A stretch of 64,000 bases of DNA from Croceimicrobium hydrocarbonivorans. GTDB lineage: Bacteria > Bacteroidota > Bacteroidia > Flavobacteriales > Schleiferiaceae. Positions 1 through 8,515 of the stretch are shown here, one piece after another (position 1 is the first letter of the stretch; the number at the start of each line of letters is the position of its first letter). The notes under the pieces were generated by a model. The model made no database searches. It had not been told where the DNA came from and saw only the letters and a program-made list of their open reading frames with translations. The translations under genes and the position numbers were made by a program. The stretch spans positions 3,045,501 through 3,109,500 of the forward strand of contig NZ_CP060139.1 in assembly GCF_014524565.1 (NCBI RefSeq). The letters run 5' to 3'.

Positions 1-980
1 ATCTCACTTTGCTGCTTGGTGGCGATATCAATGCGGTGAATTTTACCCATATAGCTGCAATAGAGGTAACGACTATCTGGACTAAAGGCCATGCCTGGCA
101 ATACGCCCAGAGTGGCGATAGACTCTTGCTCATCCCGCTGTACCGGGTAGGCCAACCATTCTTCGTCGCCCGTTTCGAGATTGCGCAGTACTAAACCGGT
201 CTCCGTTTCATAGCGACTGCCATAAACCAGGTATTTTCCGTCGGGAGAAAGAGTAGGCGTGAAGCCCGATCCATAGCGGGCGGTAATGCCTTCCAATTCA
301 CCTTCTTCCATATCATAGCGACGAACTTGATATTGCGGTAAACCGGCATTGTAATTCCAGGCACTGCTACGGGAAGAGAAATAAATGTAGCGACCATCCG
401 GACTAAAATAGGGGTCGCTGCATTTTAGGCTTTCCGGCTTTTTAATGATTTGCGCCCCACCGCCTTTCTCAACATGGTAGAGGTGTAATTTTAAGTTTCG
501 ACGACCCTTGGCCGCTACCAAATACTGTCCATCCGGACTCCAGCTTGCTGAAAAATAGTTCTGATTTTTATCCTCTGTTATCTGGCGTTCTTTCTTGTTG
601 CTAAGGTCCATTACCCACAGGTTTTGGGAGCCGCTTTTATCAGAAATATAGGCCAGACTTTTACCATCGGGTGAAAAGCGAGGATGCACTTCATAGGCCA
701 TGCCCTGAGTTAGGGCCTCGGCTTTACCACCTTCAATGGGCATGAGGTAGAGGTCGCCCATGGCATCGAAAACAATTTGCTTACCATCCGGACTAATATC
801 CAGCGAAAGCCAAGTAATGCCCGGGTTCTTTATTTGAATTTGCCGTTCGGGTTCCAAGGGTAATTCCTTGGTCGCTTTTTTGGTGGAGTCTTTGGCTTCG
901 GCAGAATCCTCTTGTGCCGATAATGGAAGGCTGAAAACTGAAATGACAGCCAGCAGGTAAAAAGCAGTAATAGATCGCAT
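1..980 (-). CDS. Amidohydrolase-family protein with PD40 (TolB-like) propeller, partial (C-terminus outside window)
   Basis: The visible 326 codons start at ATG 978-980 with a Sec signal peptide (hydrophobic core AFYLLAVISVFSLPLSAQ), so the protein is exported. After a charged linker come repeated PD40 blades, each marked by SPDGK or SPDGR (for example DISPDGKQIVFDAMGDLYL and RFSPDGKSLAYISDKSG). The stretch TPTLSPDGKYLVYGSRYETE followed by TGLVLRNLETGDEEWLAYPV is characteristic of the long amidohydrolases that carry an N-terminal propeller. The metal-dependent amidohydrolase domain itself would lie beyond base 1 and is not seen, so the enzyme part is inferred from the propeller type. The substrate cannot be told. 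The gene stands alone, transcribed leftwards, with 66 bp separating its start from the end of the aminotransferase. Confidence 0.8.
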   Translation of the reverse strand, partial: MRSITAFYLLAVISVFSLPLSAQEDSAEAKDSTKKATKELPLEPERQIQIKNPGITWLSLDISPDGKQIVFDAMGDLYLMPIEGGKAEALTQGMAYEVHPRFSPDGKSLAYISDKSGSQNLWVMDLSNKKERQITEDKNQNYFSASWSPDGQYLVAAKGRRNLKLHLYHVEKGGGAQIIKKPESLKCSDPYFSPDGRYIYFSSRSSAWNYNAGLPQYQVRRYDMEEGELEGITARYGSGFTPTLSPDGKYLVYGSRYETETGLVLRNLETGDEEWLAYPVQRDEQESIATLGVLPGMAFSPDSRYLYCSYMGKIHRIDIATKQQSE

Positions 981-1046
981 GCTTGGTGTTTTGGCGGCTT
1001 GAATTTATCTAAAATCCGTGGATATTCGCTGGATGAATATGAGGCC

Positions 1047-1958
1047 CTAAGGAATGGCCACGGCTAGATCATCAATTTTAGCTTGATAATAGGCTTGTAT
1101 TTGTTGGCAGAGCGGGCCCTTCTCCGCTTTTCCGATTTGACGGCCATCTACATTTTTCACCCAACTTAGGGCGCCCATGGTGCCAGTGGTAAACATCTCA
1201 TCGGCAGTATACATTTCCGTCATGCTCAGATTTTTCTCCCGGGCTTTAATGCCTAATTCGGCGGCGATTTCCAGCACTCTTTCACGGGTTAATCCCGGTA
1301 AGCAAGCATCCGCGAATGGAGTTAGCAATTCCCCTTTACGTACCAAGAAGATATTGGTAGCATTGGTTTCGGCGATAAAGCCATTTTGATCGAGCATTAC
1401 CGCATCATCGACTCCCGCATGATTGGCTTCGATCTTGGCCAAAATATTATTGATCAGATTGTTGTGGTGAATTTTCGAGTCCAAGCTATAAGGGGCATTG
1501 CGCCGTATGGAACTGGTGATGAGTTTAAGCCCATCTTCACCATATACCAAGCCTTTGTATTCGGGCAGTATGATTAGGGTACAGCCATAAATATTCAATT
1601 GGGGATTCATGCCGGAGGTGCTTTTTACACCGCGGCTAAGAGTGAGACGGATATGCACCCCATCACTCATATTATTCGCTTTTAAGGTGCCGAAGATGGC
1701 ATTGCGGATTTCAGATCGACTGGGAATATTCTCGAATTGAAGCACATGCGCTGAATCGAATAGGCGATCCAAATGTTCTTCTAATTGGTAGATCTTGGAA
1801 TTATACACGCGCAGACCTTCCCAAACGGCATCACCACCCTGCACTACCGAGTCGAGCACGGAGACCTTCGCCTCGCGCCTTGGCACCAGCCCATTTACAT
1901 ATACCAAGGTATTTTCATTACGCGGGTCGGGGAGATTGTATTTGCTCATGGGCGGCAT
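1047..1958 (-). CDS. Class IV PLP-dependent aminotransferase (branched-chain / D-amino-acid type)
   Basis: A 303-residue fold-type IV aminotransferase. Visible signatures are the candidate Schiff-base lysine Lys162 in SLDSKIHHNNLINN, the PLP-phosphate motif ETNATNIFLV (about 197-206), GLTRERVLEIA (about 222-232) and the late loop TGTMGALSWV. The length matches the family (about 280-310). It would move the amino group between an amino acid and 2-oxoglutarate or a related keto acid. Whether it works on branched-chain or other substrates cannot be decided by eye, because the active-site arginine pattern of true IlvE is not obvious. The start ATG (1956-1958) lies inside the end of the upstream sulfotransferase-like gene; a second ATG three codons later (1947-1949) also overlaps it. 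The 32-41 bp overlap implies translational coupling. Confidence 0.85.
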   Translation of the reverse strand: MPPMSKYNLPDPRNENTLVYVNGLVPRREAKVSVLDSVVQGGDAVWEGLRVYNSKIYQLEEHLDRLFDSAHVLQFENIPSRSEIRNAIFGTLKANNMSDGVHIRLTLSRGVKSTSGMNPQLNIYGCTLIILPEYKGLVYGEDGLKLITSSIRRNAPYSLDSKIHHNNLINNILAKIEANHAGVDDAVMLDQNGFIAETNATNIFLVRKGELLTPFADACLPGLTRERVLEIAAELGIKAREKNLSMTEMYTADEMFTTGTMGALSWVKNVDGRQIGKAEKGPLCQQIQAYYQAKIDDLAVAIP

Positions 1959-2652
1959 TTTTTAATAGTTCATAATAGGCTAAACATTCCTGATAAAGCT
2001 CCAGGTCTTCACCAGATATAGCGGGGAGATCTAATTTTTGTTGGGCCTCAAAGCCGGTACTTTGATGCACGCGCTGGTACCAGAATTGGGCCCAAAGTCC
2101 ATCCTCCTTAATGGGACCAGCTGGCCATTGCAACATGCTTTTCGAAAAAGGAATTTCCAAGTGTTCGCAAAGTTTTCGAAGCTCCAATTCCGGATTTTGT
2201 GCTAGGGCATCCGAATCGAGGAGATAATAGCTTTTACCTGCTTTTTGTAATTCTTGCAGCCATTGCCATTGCTCGCGATAAGCCAGATCGAAAAGACTGA
2301 TCTCTGCCATATTCTTCCGATAGCTCGCGATAACTGCTGCCGGATGCCGGAAGAGTAAAACGGCCTTCCATTCAAGGGCGGCATCTTTGGGCACTAAGCT
2401 TATATGATTGGCCATATTCTTTAGGAATAAGGGGCCATTTTCGGCTTTCGCCTGAAGCGACTCTAAGACTTTTAAGGGCTCTAATTCCATGTTTTGAAGC
2501 ACCAGCTCCCGCGAGGGGCGATAGACTGGATACTGCTTTAGGAAGGCACCAAAAAAGGGTTCGTCTGATACTTGGAAATCACCTCGATGCGCAAAGAAAT
2601 ACATCAAGGCGGTAGATAAATTTCGCGGTCCGGACCAAAGGGCAACAATCAT
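1918..2652 (-). CDS. Sulfotransferase-like P-loop protein coupled to the aminotransferase
   Basis: A cytosolic-looking 244-residue protein. The N-terminus IVALWSGPRNLSTALMYFF is a sulfotransferase-type phosphate loop (5-PSB-like, residues about 2-20). VLLFRHPAAVIASYRKN (about 118-134) matches the 3-phosphate-binding segment with Arg and Ser. Such proteins bind PAPS or a related nucleotide, but catalysis has not been shown for this subfamily. The gene overlaps the downstream class IV aminotransferase. From memory, plants have proteins called branched-chain aminotransferase-like that fuse a similar P-loop domain to a class IV aminotransferase, so a joint role is a reasonable inference. Its start codon abuts the divergent start at 2653. 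There is no signal peptide. Confidence 0.75.
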   Translation of the reverse strand: MIVALWSGPRNLSTALMYFFAHRGDFQVSDEPFFGAFLKQYPVYRPSRELVLQNMELEPLKVLESLQAKAENGPLFLKNMANHISLVPKDAALEWKAVLLFRHPAAVIASYRKNMAEISLFDLAYREQWQWLQELQKAGKSYYLLDSDALAQNPELELRKLCEHLEIPFSKSMLQWPAGPIKEDGLWAQFWYQRVHQSTGFEAQQKLDLPAISGEDLELYQECLAYYELLKNAAHEQIQSPRPA

Positions 2653-3003
2653 ATGGGCTGCTTAGAAGCTTCTAAATGTCTTAATTTCCCGTCAAAATCT
2701 GCTATTTATTGTTTAGTCTATCGTTTTGAAGTTAAAGCCGATTCCGAAGCCCGATTTCTGGAAGCTTGGAAAGAGTTAACCTTGCTTTTTCGGGAGCATT
2801 GCGGAGGATTGGGTTCCCGTATTCATTGGGATAGCCAGGGTCATTTTTTCGCTTATGCCCAATGGCCTGATCAAGAAACGAGAGAAAGAGCTTCGGACCT
2901 TTTACCTGCTTCGGCCCAAGCCTGGCGAAGCCAAATGACAGAATCTTGCCTGAAGATTGAAACGGTATTAGAAGGGGAGATGGAGATCGATCTACTTACT
3001 TAA
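2653..3003 (+). CDS. Antibiotic biosynthesis monooxygenase (ABM)-fold small protein
   Basis: A 116-residue protein. From residue 20 onward it shows the dimeric ferredoxin-like ABM pattern: a first strand YCLVYRFEVKADSEARFLEAW, a helix, then GGLGSRIHWDSQGHFFAYAQWP with the Trp and Pro usual at the end of strand 3. Members include small monooxygenases and many uncharacterised proteins, so no substrate is proposed. The first 15 residues precede the domain and look atypical. There is no other ATG, GTG or TTG in frame before the domain, so ATG 2653 is kept although its codon directly abuts the start codon of the divergent gene. The 3-prime end overlaps the convergent helicase gene by 12 bp. Confidence 0.65.
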   Translation: MGCLEASKCLNFPSKSAIYCLVYRFEVKADSEARFLEAWKELTLLFREHCGGLGSRIHWDSQGHFFAYAQWPDQETRERASDLLPASAQAWRSQMTESCLKIETVLEGEMEIDLLT

Positions 3004-5706
3004 TTCGTACAAAGCCTTAACCAAAGATTTTCGGGCTTCATCGGGCATTCTAGACCAATGACTGTAAAATACGGGAAGGCTTTGAATGCCAATGCGGGAA
3101 AGGGTTTGATAGCGCTCCATGTGGAAACCCAATGCATAATCGCCGGGATAACCGATAAGATCAATAAAGATGTGCTTATCCTTATACTTGATGATGAGGT
3201 CTAAAATCATTCCCGCTATGGGGTGGGCAGGATGAATGGATTCACAAGTTTCCAGTCCTTTCAAAAACTCAATGATTTCTGCTAAAAATTGGTCATGTTC
3301 AGGGGCAGGCCGAGCTACTTTGTGGCGATTTTTCAAAAAGTGTAAGTAGCGGTGTAAGAGATGCTCGCTGCTACTAGGGACCGTACTTAGTGAATGGAAA
3401 ACTATTTGCTTACTGATGGCTCTCGTTACACTTACATTAAAGACTTCCGCTTTATTTAAATGGGTGAATGCAGCGCTGTGCGCCTTATCATCCAAGGCAA
3501 AGGAGATGAGCATTATTTCGCGCTCCGAACCTTGAAAATGGTAGGGGCCGCCGATCCATAAATCATGACCTTGAATAAAATCTCGATTGAATTCTTCAGC
3601 AACTCTTGTCTTGAGCCAGGAAACCTGTGCACTAAAGGGCGAAAGTACTCCAATGCTGGGTTTTAAAGCTTGGTATTTGTATTCGCTTTTCAGGGCTTTA
3701 AGCTTTGAAATAAGGGCTTCACCTTCTATTTCGTTTACGCCATCCTTATTTCGTTCACCATCGCAAGGATGAAGCTCAATGGCATCTTCCTGTTGATGTT
3801 GAGGACCCGATTTTAGCACTTCCAGTTGACCAGCGTAAAACTCTTTATTACTGAATTCAATTATATCCGGACTGGATCGAAAATGCTCCCTTAAAAAGCT
3901 GAGTTGATCTTGTTCTGCCAATTGACTAAGAAAGAAATCCAAAATACTGCGATTGCGATAGTCGAAATTGGTATCGGGGCTTAGGCCATATTTCTTTTGG
4001 AGTTGAGCTTGCTTATTTTGAGAGAGGAAGGAATAATGTCGCAATTGATTGGGATCGCCCACAATGCAACTGTGCTTGGCGCGATAAATTGCTGGCAGGG
4101 CTAGGGCTAAATCCACTTGACTGGCTTCATCAATAATTAAAAGGTCAAATAGTTCTAGTTGTTGGGGCAGCACATTATTAAGCTCCGGAAGGTGTACCAG
4201 CCAAATTGGGAAGATATTGAGCAGCTTAGAATAGTTGAGCTCCTGCATTCGCTTTTTGGATTCGGTGAAGCTTTCACTTTCCAAGGCTTGCTCATAAGCC
4301 GCAATGGCATTGCGATGACTATTTCGGTGTTGAAAGCGATTTAAGTGAATTTTTTGATCCGAATATTTTTTAATCCGCTTGTCGATATCCTTCCGAATTT
4401 CCAAGCTTTCTAAATAATGCTGCAGGTAAAGGTCATATGTTCTGAATGCATTCGATAACCAGAGCTTTTCAATGCTGTTTTTTAGGCTCTTTTTAGATTT
4501 CGGCTTTTCCAGCTCAAGCCTACGTAATTCACGTTCCAATTCTTTTTGGTAGGCTTTTTCCGAAGCCTTCATCTGATTGTCGATCTCAGTGAGGTTGGTC
4601 AAGTTTGTTGACAAGCCAGGCCGTCTTTCAATGCCTTGCAGAAAACGCCTTACCCGAGTAAGTAAACTACGACGGTAGCCATGCCCCGAGCTCTGGATCA
4701 AATAATCTTTGAGGTCGTATTTCGATTCAAGTATGCCTCGTACCACTTCTACTGCTGACTTGGTTTTGGAGGCGATCATGATACTCTTTCCCTGAGCAAT
4801 GGCCTCGGCCGTAATGGCAGCGATGGTGTAGGATTTGCCGGTACCAGGGGGACCAATTATCACTGAACCTGGATATTGAAAAGTATTCTGTAATGCCTTG
4901 TATTGTTCTCTGTTTAGTTGATAACGAAACCAGGACTCAAGCTTAGGCTTTTTCAAGGTCTGTGCTTCGAGCAGATTCTTTAATACCTCAGGATAGGCAT
5001 TGCTTTGAGCCATAAACTCTAAATCCTGTAGCACCCCCAAACTGTTTTGGTTTTTCTCCAATAAAAGATAGGCTGCCGCTGGTACTACTTTAAAGGGATC
5101 CTTAAGCTGGATTTCTTTTAATGTGCTTTGAATTTTGCTCGATTTCCAGAGCACGGGCCATTCTACCAGGGCTTCAGTATCCAGATTTTGGTAGAATTCT
5201 TCCAACAAGGCTTTTATAGAATAGACCCCTCCATCTTGGGATAGAATCATTTCGGCTTTGGCTAGAAACTCATCATGACCCTTGCTTTCATTTTTCAAAT
5301 CCAACAAACGCAAGGCTTCAGCATTAATGATCAACTGATCCCAACCCAAGTCTAAAACCGCCTCTTCGCCTTCCATTAAATGGGCAGGAATTAAAAAGAG
5401 GGGACTGGCTATTTTAGAACTACGCTGGAAGCCACTTCGGTCCATCCCTAAAAGGAAAAAGGCTCCGTAATAGAGTCCCATTTCCAAACTGTAGAGAAGA
5501 AGTTGTTCTTTAACCTCATCAATCTTAGGATGGTCAAAAGCCGAAAAACGCTGCTTTTTCTCCAGCACTTCTTCAGTTCCACCAACAAAGTGCTTCAGTT
5601 TATAGCGACTTTGAAAAACGGAACGAATGTTTAGGTTGCGATTATCAGCTTCGTAACAATCTCGAAAATAGGAGTAAAGCGCTTTTGCTTTGGGAATGGA
5701 CTTCAT
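2992..5706 (-). CDS. Superfamily 1 DNA2/UPF1-like helicase with C-terminal Vsr-like nuclease-type domain
   Basis: A 904-residue protein. Residues 1-260 resemble the DUF4011-like front part of large bacterial helicases (SPLFLIPAHL). Walker A is GPPGTGKSYTIAA (about 286), followed by motif Ia, a coiled-coil insertion, Walker B LLIIDEASQ (about 523) and GDPNQL (about 549). Motif IV is LREHFRSSPDIIEFS, then IGVLSPFSAQ and the late motifs HFQGSEREIMLISFA and NVSVTRA. These are the AAA_11/AAA_12 helicase set. The last 90 residues (AGMILDLIIKYKD, then HIFIDLIG, then MERYQTLSRIGIQSLPVFY) resemble Vsr/DUF559 endonuclease tails, but the catalytic set looks incomplete. Related helicase-nuclease proteins occur in genome defence and repair. 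The gene is single and overlaps its convergent neighbour. Confidence 0.8.
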   Translation of the reverse strand: MKSIPKAKALYSYFRDCYEADNRNLNIRSVFQSRYKLKHFVGGTEEVLEKKQRFSAFDHPKIDEVKEQLLLYSLEMGLYYGAFFLLGMDRSGFQRSSKIASPLFLIPAHLMEGEEAVLDLGWDQLIINAEALRLLDLKNESKGHDEFLAKAEMILSQDGGVYSIKALLEEFYQNLDTEALVEWPVLWKSSKIQSTLKEIQLKDPFKVVPAAAYLLLEKNQNSLGVLQDLEFMAQSNAYPEVLKNLLEAQTLKKPKLESWFRYQLNREQYKALQNTFQYPGSVIIGPPGTGKSYTIAAITAEAIAQGKSIMIASKTKSAVEVVRGILESKYDLKDYLIQSSGHGYRRSLLTRVRRFLQGIERRPGLSTNLTNLTEIDNQMKASEKAYQKELERELRRLELEKPKSKKSLKNSIEKLWLSNAFRTYDLYLQHYLESLEIRKDIDKRIKKYSDQKIHLNRFQHRNSHRNAIAAYEQALESESFTESKKRMQELNYSKLLNIFPIWLVHLPELNNVLPQQLELFDLLIIDEASQVDLALALPAIYRAKHSCIVGDPNQLRHYSFLSQNKQAQLQKKYGLSPDTNFDYRNRSILDFFLSQLAEQDQLSFLREHFRSSPDIIEFSNKEFYAGQLEVLKSGPQHQQEDAIELHPCDGERNKDGVNEIEGEALISKLKALKSEYKYQALKPSIGVLSPFSAQVSWLKTRVAEEFNRDFIQGHDLWIGGPYHFQGSEREIMLISFALDDKAHSAAFTHLNKAEVFNVSVTRAISKQIVFHSLSTVPSSSEHLLHRYLHFLKNRHKVARPAPEHDQFLAEIIEFLKGLETCESIHPAHPIAGMILDLIIKYKDKHIFIDLIGYPGDYALGFHMERYQTLSRIGIQSLPVFYSHWSRMPDEARKSLVKALYELSK

Positions 5707-5885
5707 TTTTTTAGATCGCAGAAATCAGATTTTCAAGATGCCTATCTAATGGCATATTTCAAAATATTAAAGCATTAAGCGCGCACATTTACATTCTCAG
5801 CTGCTCCTGCCCCAAATTCCAATCGGCCGGCGATTATGCTTCAAAGCAAGGTTTGCCATGGAAGTATTCGATGACCCGCATTTTG

Positions 5886-6380
5886 CTAATTGGCTTTAGA
5901 AAGGGAGTCAAGATCAATGCGCAAGGTTTTGGGCTTCTCCAGCTTAAAGCTACCGGGAGCCAGAATTTCTTCCGGTGGATTCCTTTGTAATTGTTTGAAT
6001 TGGGATTTGTCGCCTTGCCAAACTACAGAGTAGAGCCATTGATCGTCGCGAGGATCCTGAATCTGATTGCGCTTAAAAAAGGATATTTCTAAGCTTAAGG
6101 AATTGCCGGTAAGCACCGGATGATGCACCACCAGATCTATCTCCTGGAAAGGACAATTAAGCTTCGAAGCAGGGATAAGTAAGCTATCTATAATCCGATC
6201 ATCCTGAGGAGTAGCCGGACTGCCCATCTCATCAAGGAGATAACATTGGAAGATGCTGGCGCTGTCCGAACTCCTTGAAAGCAAGGCATAGGCCTGAGCT
6301 TGTAATCCTGCTAAGGGATAAATTCCCAATACGAATAGAATTAGAAGCATGGATATTGACTTTTTTGACTTAATATTCAT
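5886..6380 (-). CDS. Secreted protein of unknown function
   Basis: A 164-residue protein. It starts with a clear Sec signal peptide (MNIKSKKSISMLLILFVLGI to AGLQAQA, cleavage near residue 29). The mature part is mixed beta with conserved-looking hydrophobic strands (EIDLVVHHPVLTGNSLSLEI, LRIDLDSL) and two cysteines (about 46 and 76) that could pair in the periplasm. I recognise no family. It has no sorting domain and no lipobox, so a periplasmic soluble location is likely. It is divergent from the TPR regulator at 6489, and the two share an 80-110 bp AT-rich intergenic region. Confidence 0.6.
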   Translation of the reverse strand: MNIKSKKSISMLLILFVLGIYPLAGLQAQAYALLSRSSDSASIFQCYLLDEMGSPATPQDDRIIDSLLIPASKLNCPFQEIDLVVHHPVLTGNSLSLEISFFKRNQIQDPRDDQWLYSVVWQGDKSQFKQLQRNPPEEILAPGSFKLEKPKTLRIDLDSLSKAN

Positions 6381-6488
6381 GTTTTTCAGGCTTTTAGGAG
6401 CTTATGTTAATTTTATTTAGTCCTTTTAAAACTATTTAGTAATTATGTGCTTGCTTGAATTTTGTATTTAAACAACCAAAACAGGGGG

Positions 6489-8360
6489 ATGAGTTTGTTG
6501 ACTTTCATGGTTTCATATTTAGTAAACCGGGGGGAGGAAGTTAAAAAAAGCGCCAGGCAATTCAGAGCTATTTTCTGTCTATTGCTATTCATGGTTTCGC
6601 TGAACCAATTAAAAGCCCAGGAGTTTCCGAATTCCTTTAGGGGAACTTTAAGGGCGATGTCGGATTCCAGCTTCAATACCGATCGCTTAATTCGATTGGA
6701 AACCCACATTTTTAGTATTGCTCAAAATAAGGGGGATAGCCTGGGGAATTGGTTCCTACCGGCCTACGAAGATTATATTGATAGTCTTGACCCCAAGCTG
6801 CAGGCCGAGGCTTTAGAGTCTATGTTGATTATCTGCTACCAGCAAATCGGCAATTTGGATATGGCCGAGGGCTTTCTGGAAAAACGCATCCAGATTCTGG
6901 AAGAAATAGGCCATGAAGAAATGTTGGCCGTGGCCCTCTCACAATTGATGTTCCTCCAAGCTGATCAGGAAGAAAAGGAAAAGGCGATTGAAACCAGTAT
7001 TCGTTTAAGGGAAATGATTCGCTTAAAAGGGGATATGTTGCCCGAAAGGAAATCCTTTCTCTATCGCCAATTATGTGGTTTTTACCATAAAGTGCGTGAA
7101 ATTCAGCTGGGCATCGAAATATGTAATGTTGGGGCAGAATATGCCGAAGATGAAAATGATGATCGAAATTTGGCCGGTATTTATGAAGCTTTAGCGCTCC
7201 TACATGAAAATAAAGGCAGCTCGAACGATAGTATTATCAATTACCGAGAAATGGCCATTAGCAAGGCCGAAGCTGCTGGAGATAGCTTTTTACTGCGCAC
7301 CCTCTATCGCAATATGGCTCGTACTTATGCTAAACTGAATAGAATCGAGGTAGCCCGAGAATATTACGAGAAGACTTTTAAGATCTACGAGAACTATCCC
7401 TATTTATTTGGCTGGATAACGGATATGACCTCCTACGGGAATTTCTTGTTGGATGTTCAGGACGTGAAACGGGCAGAGGAGCTGTATCAGAAATTAAGTT
7501 CTTTATATCCAGAGTATGCGCACCATGATGAAAGCGTAAAGCATCTTGCCAACTTAGGGATGAAGATCATGGTTAGCCGAGCCGATGTGGATTCCTTCAA
7601 TTACTACAAAACAATCTACGATTCACTTTGGATAGATGTTCTGGAAAAGGATAAGCTGGAGGTGCGTGAGGAGCTTTTGGTAGAATATGAAACCAAGGAG
7701 AAGGAAGCTCAGAATAAAATTTTGGAAGCTCGAAATCAGGGAACGATGATCGCCTTAATTGCCGTAGGCCTGGTGGCAATCCTCCTTATTTTTCTGGTAA
7801 ATACCATTGTGAAAAGGCGCAAGGCGGAAAGAATATTGCATGAGCAGAAAGAAGCCTTAATGGCTTCGGATTTGAAACGCACCGCCCTAGAGAAAGAACA
7901 AAGCGAGCAAAAGAATAATCAGCTTAAAGCCGAACTGCAGGAGAGGGTAAAGCAAATTACCGAGCATCAAATGCTTAATGCCGAGCTCAAACAATTGTTG
8001 AACGACCTTAACAATAATCTGGAGCAACCGGAAAATCGAAAGTTAACCCGCCAAATGAAGAACCTGGTGGGCCGCAAAGCGACCGAAGCGGCTTTGGAAG
8101 AAATTGCCCAAAAGATCAATGATTTTTACCCTGGCTTACAAGATCAATTAGCGGGTAAATTAGGGGAGAAAAAAGAAGCCGAAGTGTATACCACCATGCT
8201 CTATTTAATGGATTATCGAACCGAGGATATTGCTAAACTTTTACAGAAAACTGAAAAGGCCGTTCGCAATATTCGCTACCGGGTTCGCAAGAAATTAGAC
8301 ATGGCAGAGGAGCTCGATTTCCAGGATGGAGTGAAGGAAATATTACAATTGGTCTCTTAA
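6489..8360 (+). CDS. Membrane-anchored TPR sensor with cytoplasmic coiled coil and LuxR-like helix-turn-helix
   Basis: A regulator of about 623 residues. A hydrophobic export segment (RQFRAIFCLLLFMVSLNQLKAQ) leads into an extracytoplasmic all-helical TPR region (about 60-400; for example EAAGDSFLLRTLYRNMARTY). One transmembrane helix (about 418-440, MIALIAVGLVAILLIFLVNT) follows, then a coiled coil (about 445-520), then a C-terminal HTH (EVYTTMLYLMDYRTEDIAKL with ENIRYRVRKKL-like recognition part, about 566-614). This is the common Bacteroidota one-protein TPR/HTH transcription-factor layout. The start is uncertain: TTG 6462, ATG 6489 and ATG 6507 are all in frame, and only the segment from about 6540 looks like a signal peptide. 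It lies 155 bp before the giant surface-protein gene on the same strand and may control it (inference). Confidence 0.8.
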   Translation: MSLLTFMVSYLVNRGEEVKKSARQFRAIFCLLLFMVSLNQLKAQEFPNSFRGTLRAMSDSSFNTDRLIRLETHIFSIAQNKGDSLGNWFLPAYEDYIDSLDPKLQAEALESMLIICYQQIGNLDMAEGFLEKRIQILEEIGHEEMLAVALSQLMFLQADQEEKEKAIETSIRLREMIRLKGDMLPERKSFLYRQLCGFYHKVREIQLGIEICNVGAEYAEDENDDRNLAGIYEALALLHENKGSSNDSIINYREMAISKAEAAGDSFLLRTLYRNMARTYAKLNRIEVAREYYEKTFKIYENYPYLFGWITDMTSYGNFLLDVQDVKRAEELYQKLSSLYPEYAHHDESVKHLANLGMKIMVSRADVDSFNYYKTIYDSLWIDVLEKDKLEVREELLVEYETKEKEAQNKILEARNQGTMIALIAVGLVAILLIFLVNTIVKRRKAERILHEQKEALMASDLKRTALEKEQSEQKNNQLKAELQERVKQITEHQMLNAELKQLLNDLNNNLEQPENRKLTRQMKNLVGRKATEAALEEIAQKINDFYPGLQDQLAGKLGEKKEAEVYTTMLYLMDYRTEDIAKLLQKTEKAVRNIRYRVRKKLDMAEELDFQDGVKEILQLVS

Positions 8361-8403
8361 AGGTCTTTAGTTCTTAATTATTGAATTTCAGTGTTCTATA
8401 ATT

Positions 8404-8444
8404 TTTGAGGCCCGTTTGAGGTCCTCTCTGAGGCCTATTTGAGG
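8404..8444 (+). promoter_or_regulatory. Four helically phased TTTGAGG-like direct repeats ahead of the giant adhesin gene
   Basis: The heptamers TTTGAGG (8404-8410), TTTGAGG (8415-8421), TCTGAGG (8427-8433) and TTTGAGG (8438-8444) recur at 11, 12 and 11 bp, about one helical turn, in the 155-bp gap between the TPR/HTH regulator and the 10.6-kb gene starting at 8516. The spacing suits a protein binding along one DNA face, possibly the neighbouring regulator. Function is inferred only from spacing and place. Confidence 0.4.
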
Positions 8445-8515
8445 CTTAAAATATAAGAGTGGGAGCAGGAGTCCCGATTAGTTTTATATCCGCTAATTAA
8501 ACTCCCCCCAACTCT

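Noticed and set aside
5840-5881. 15-codon frame starting at 5881 on the minus strand
   Set aside because: It is too short and has no family match; I saw no support beyond an ATG.
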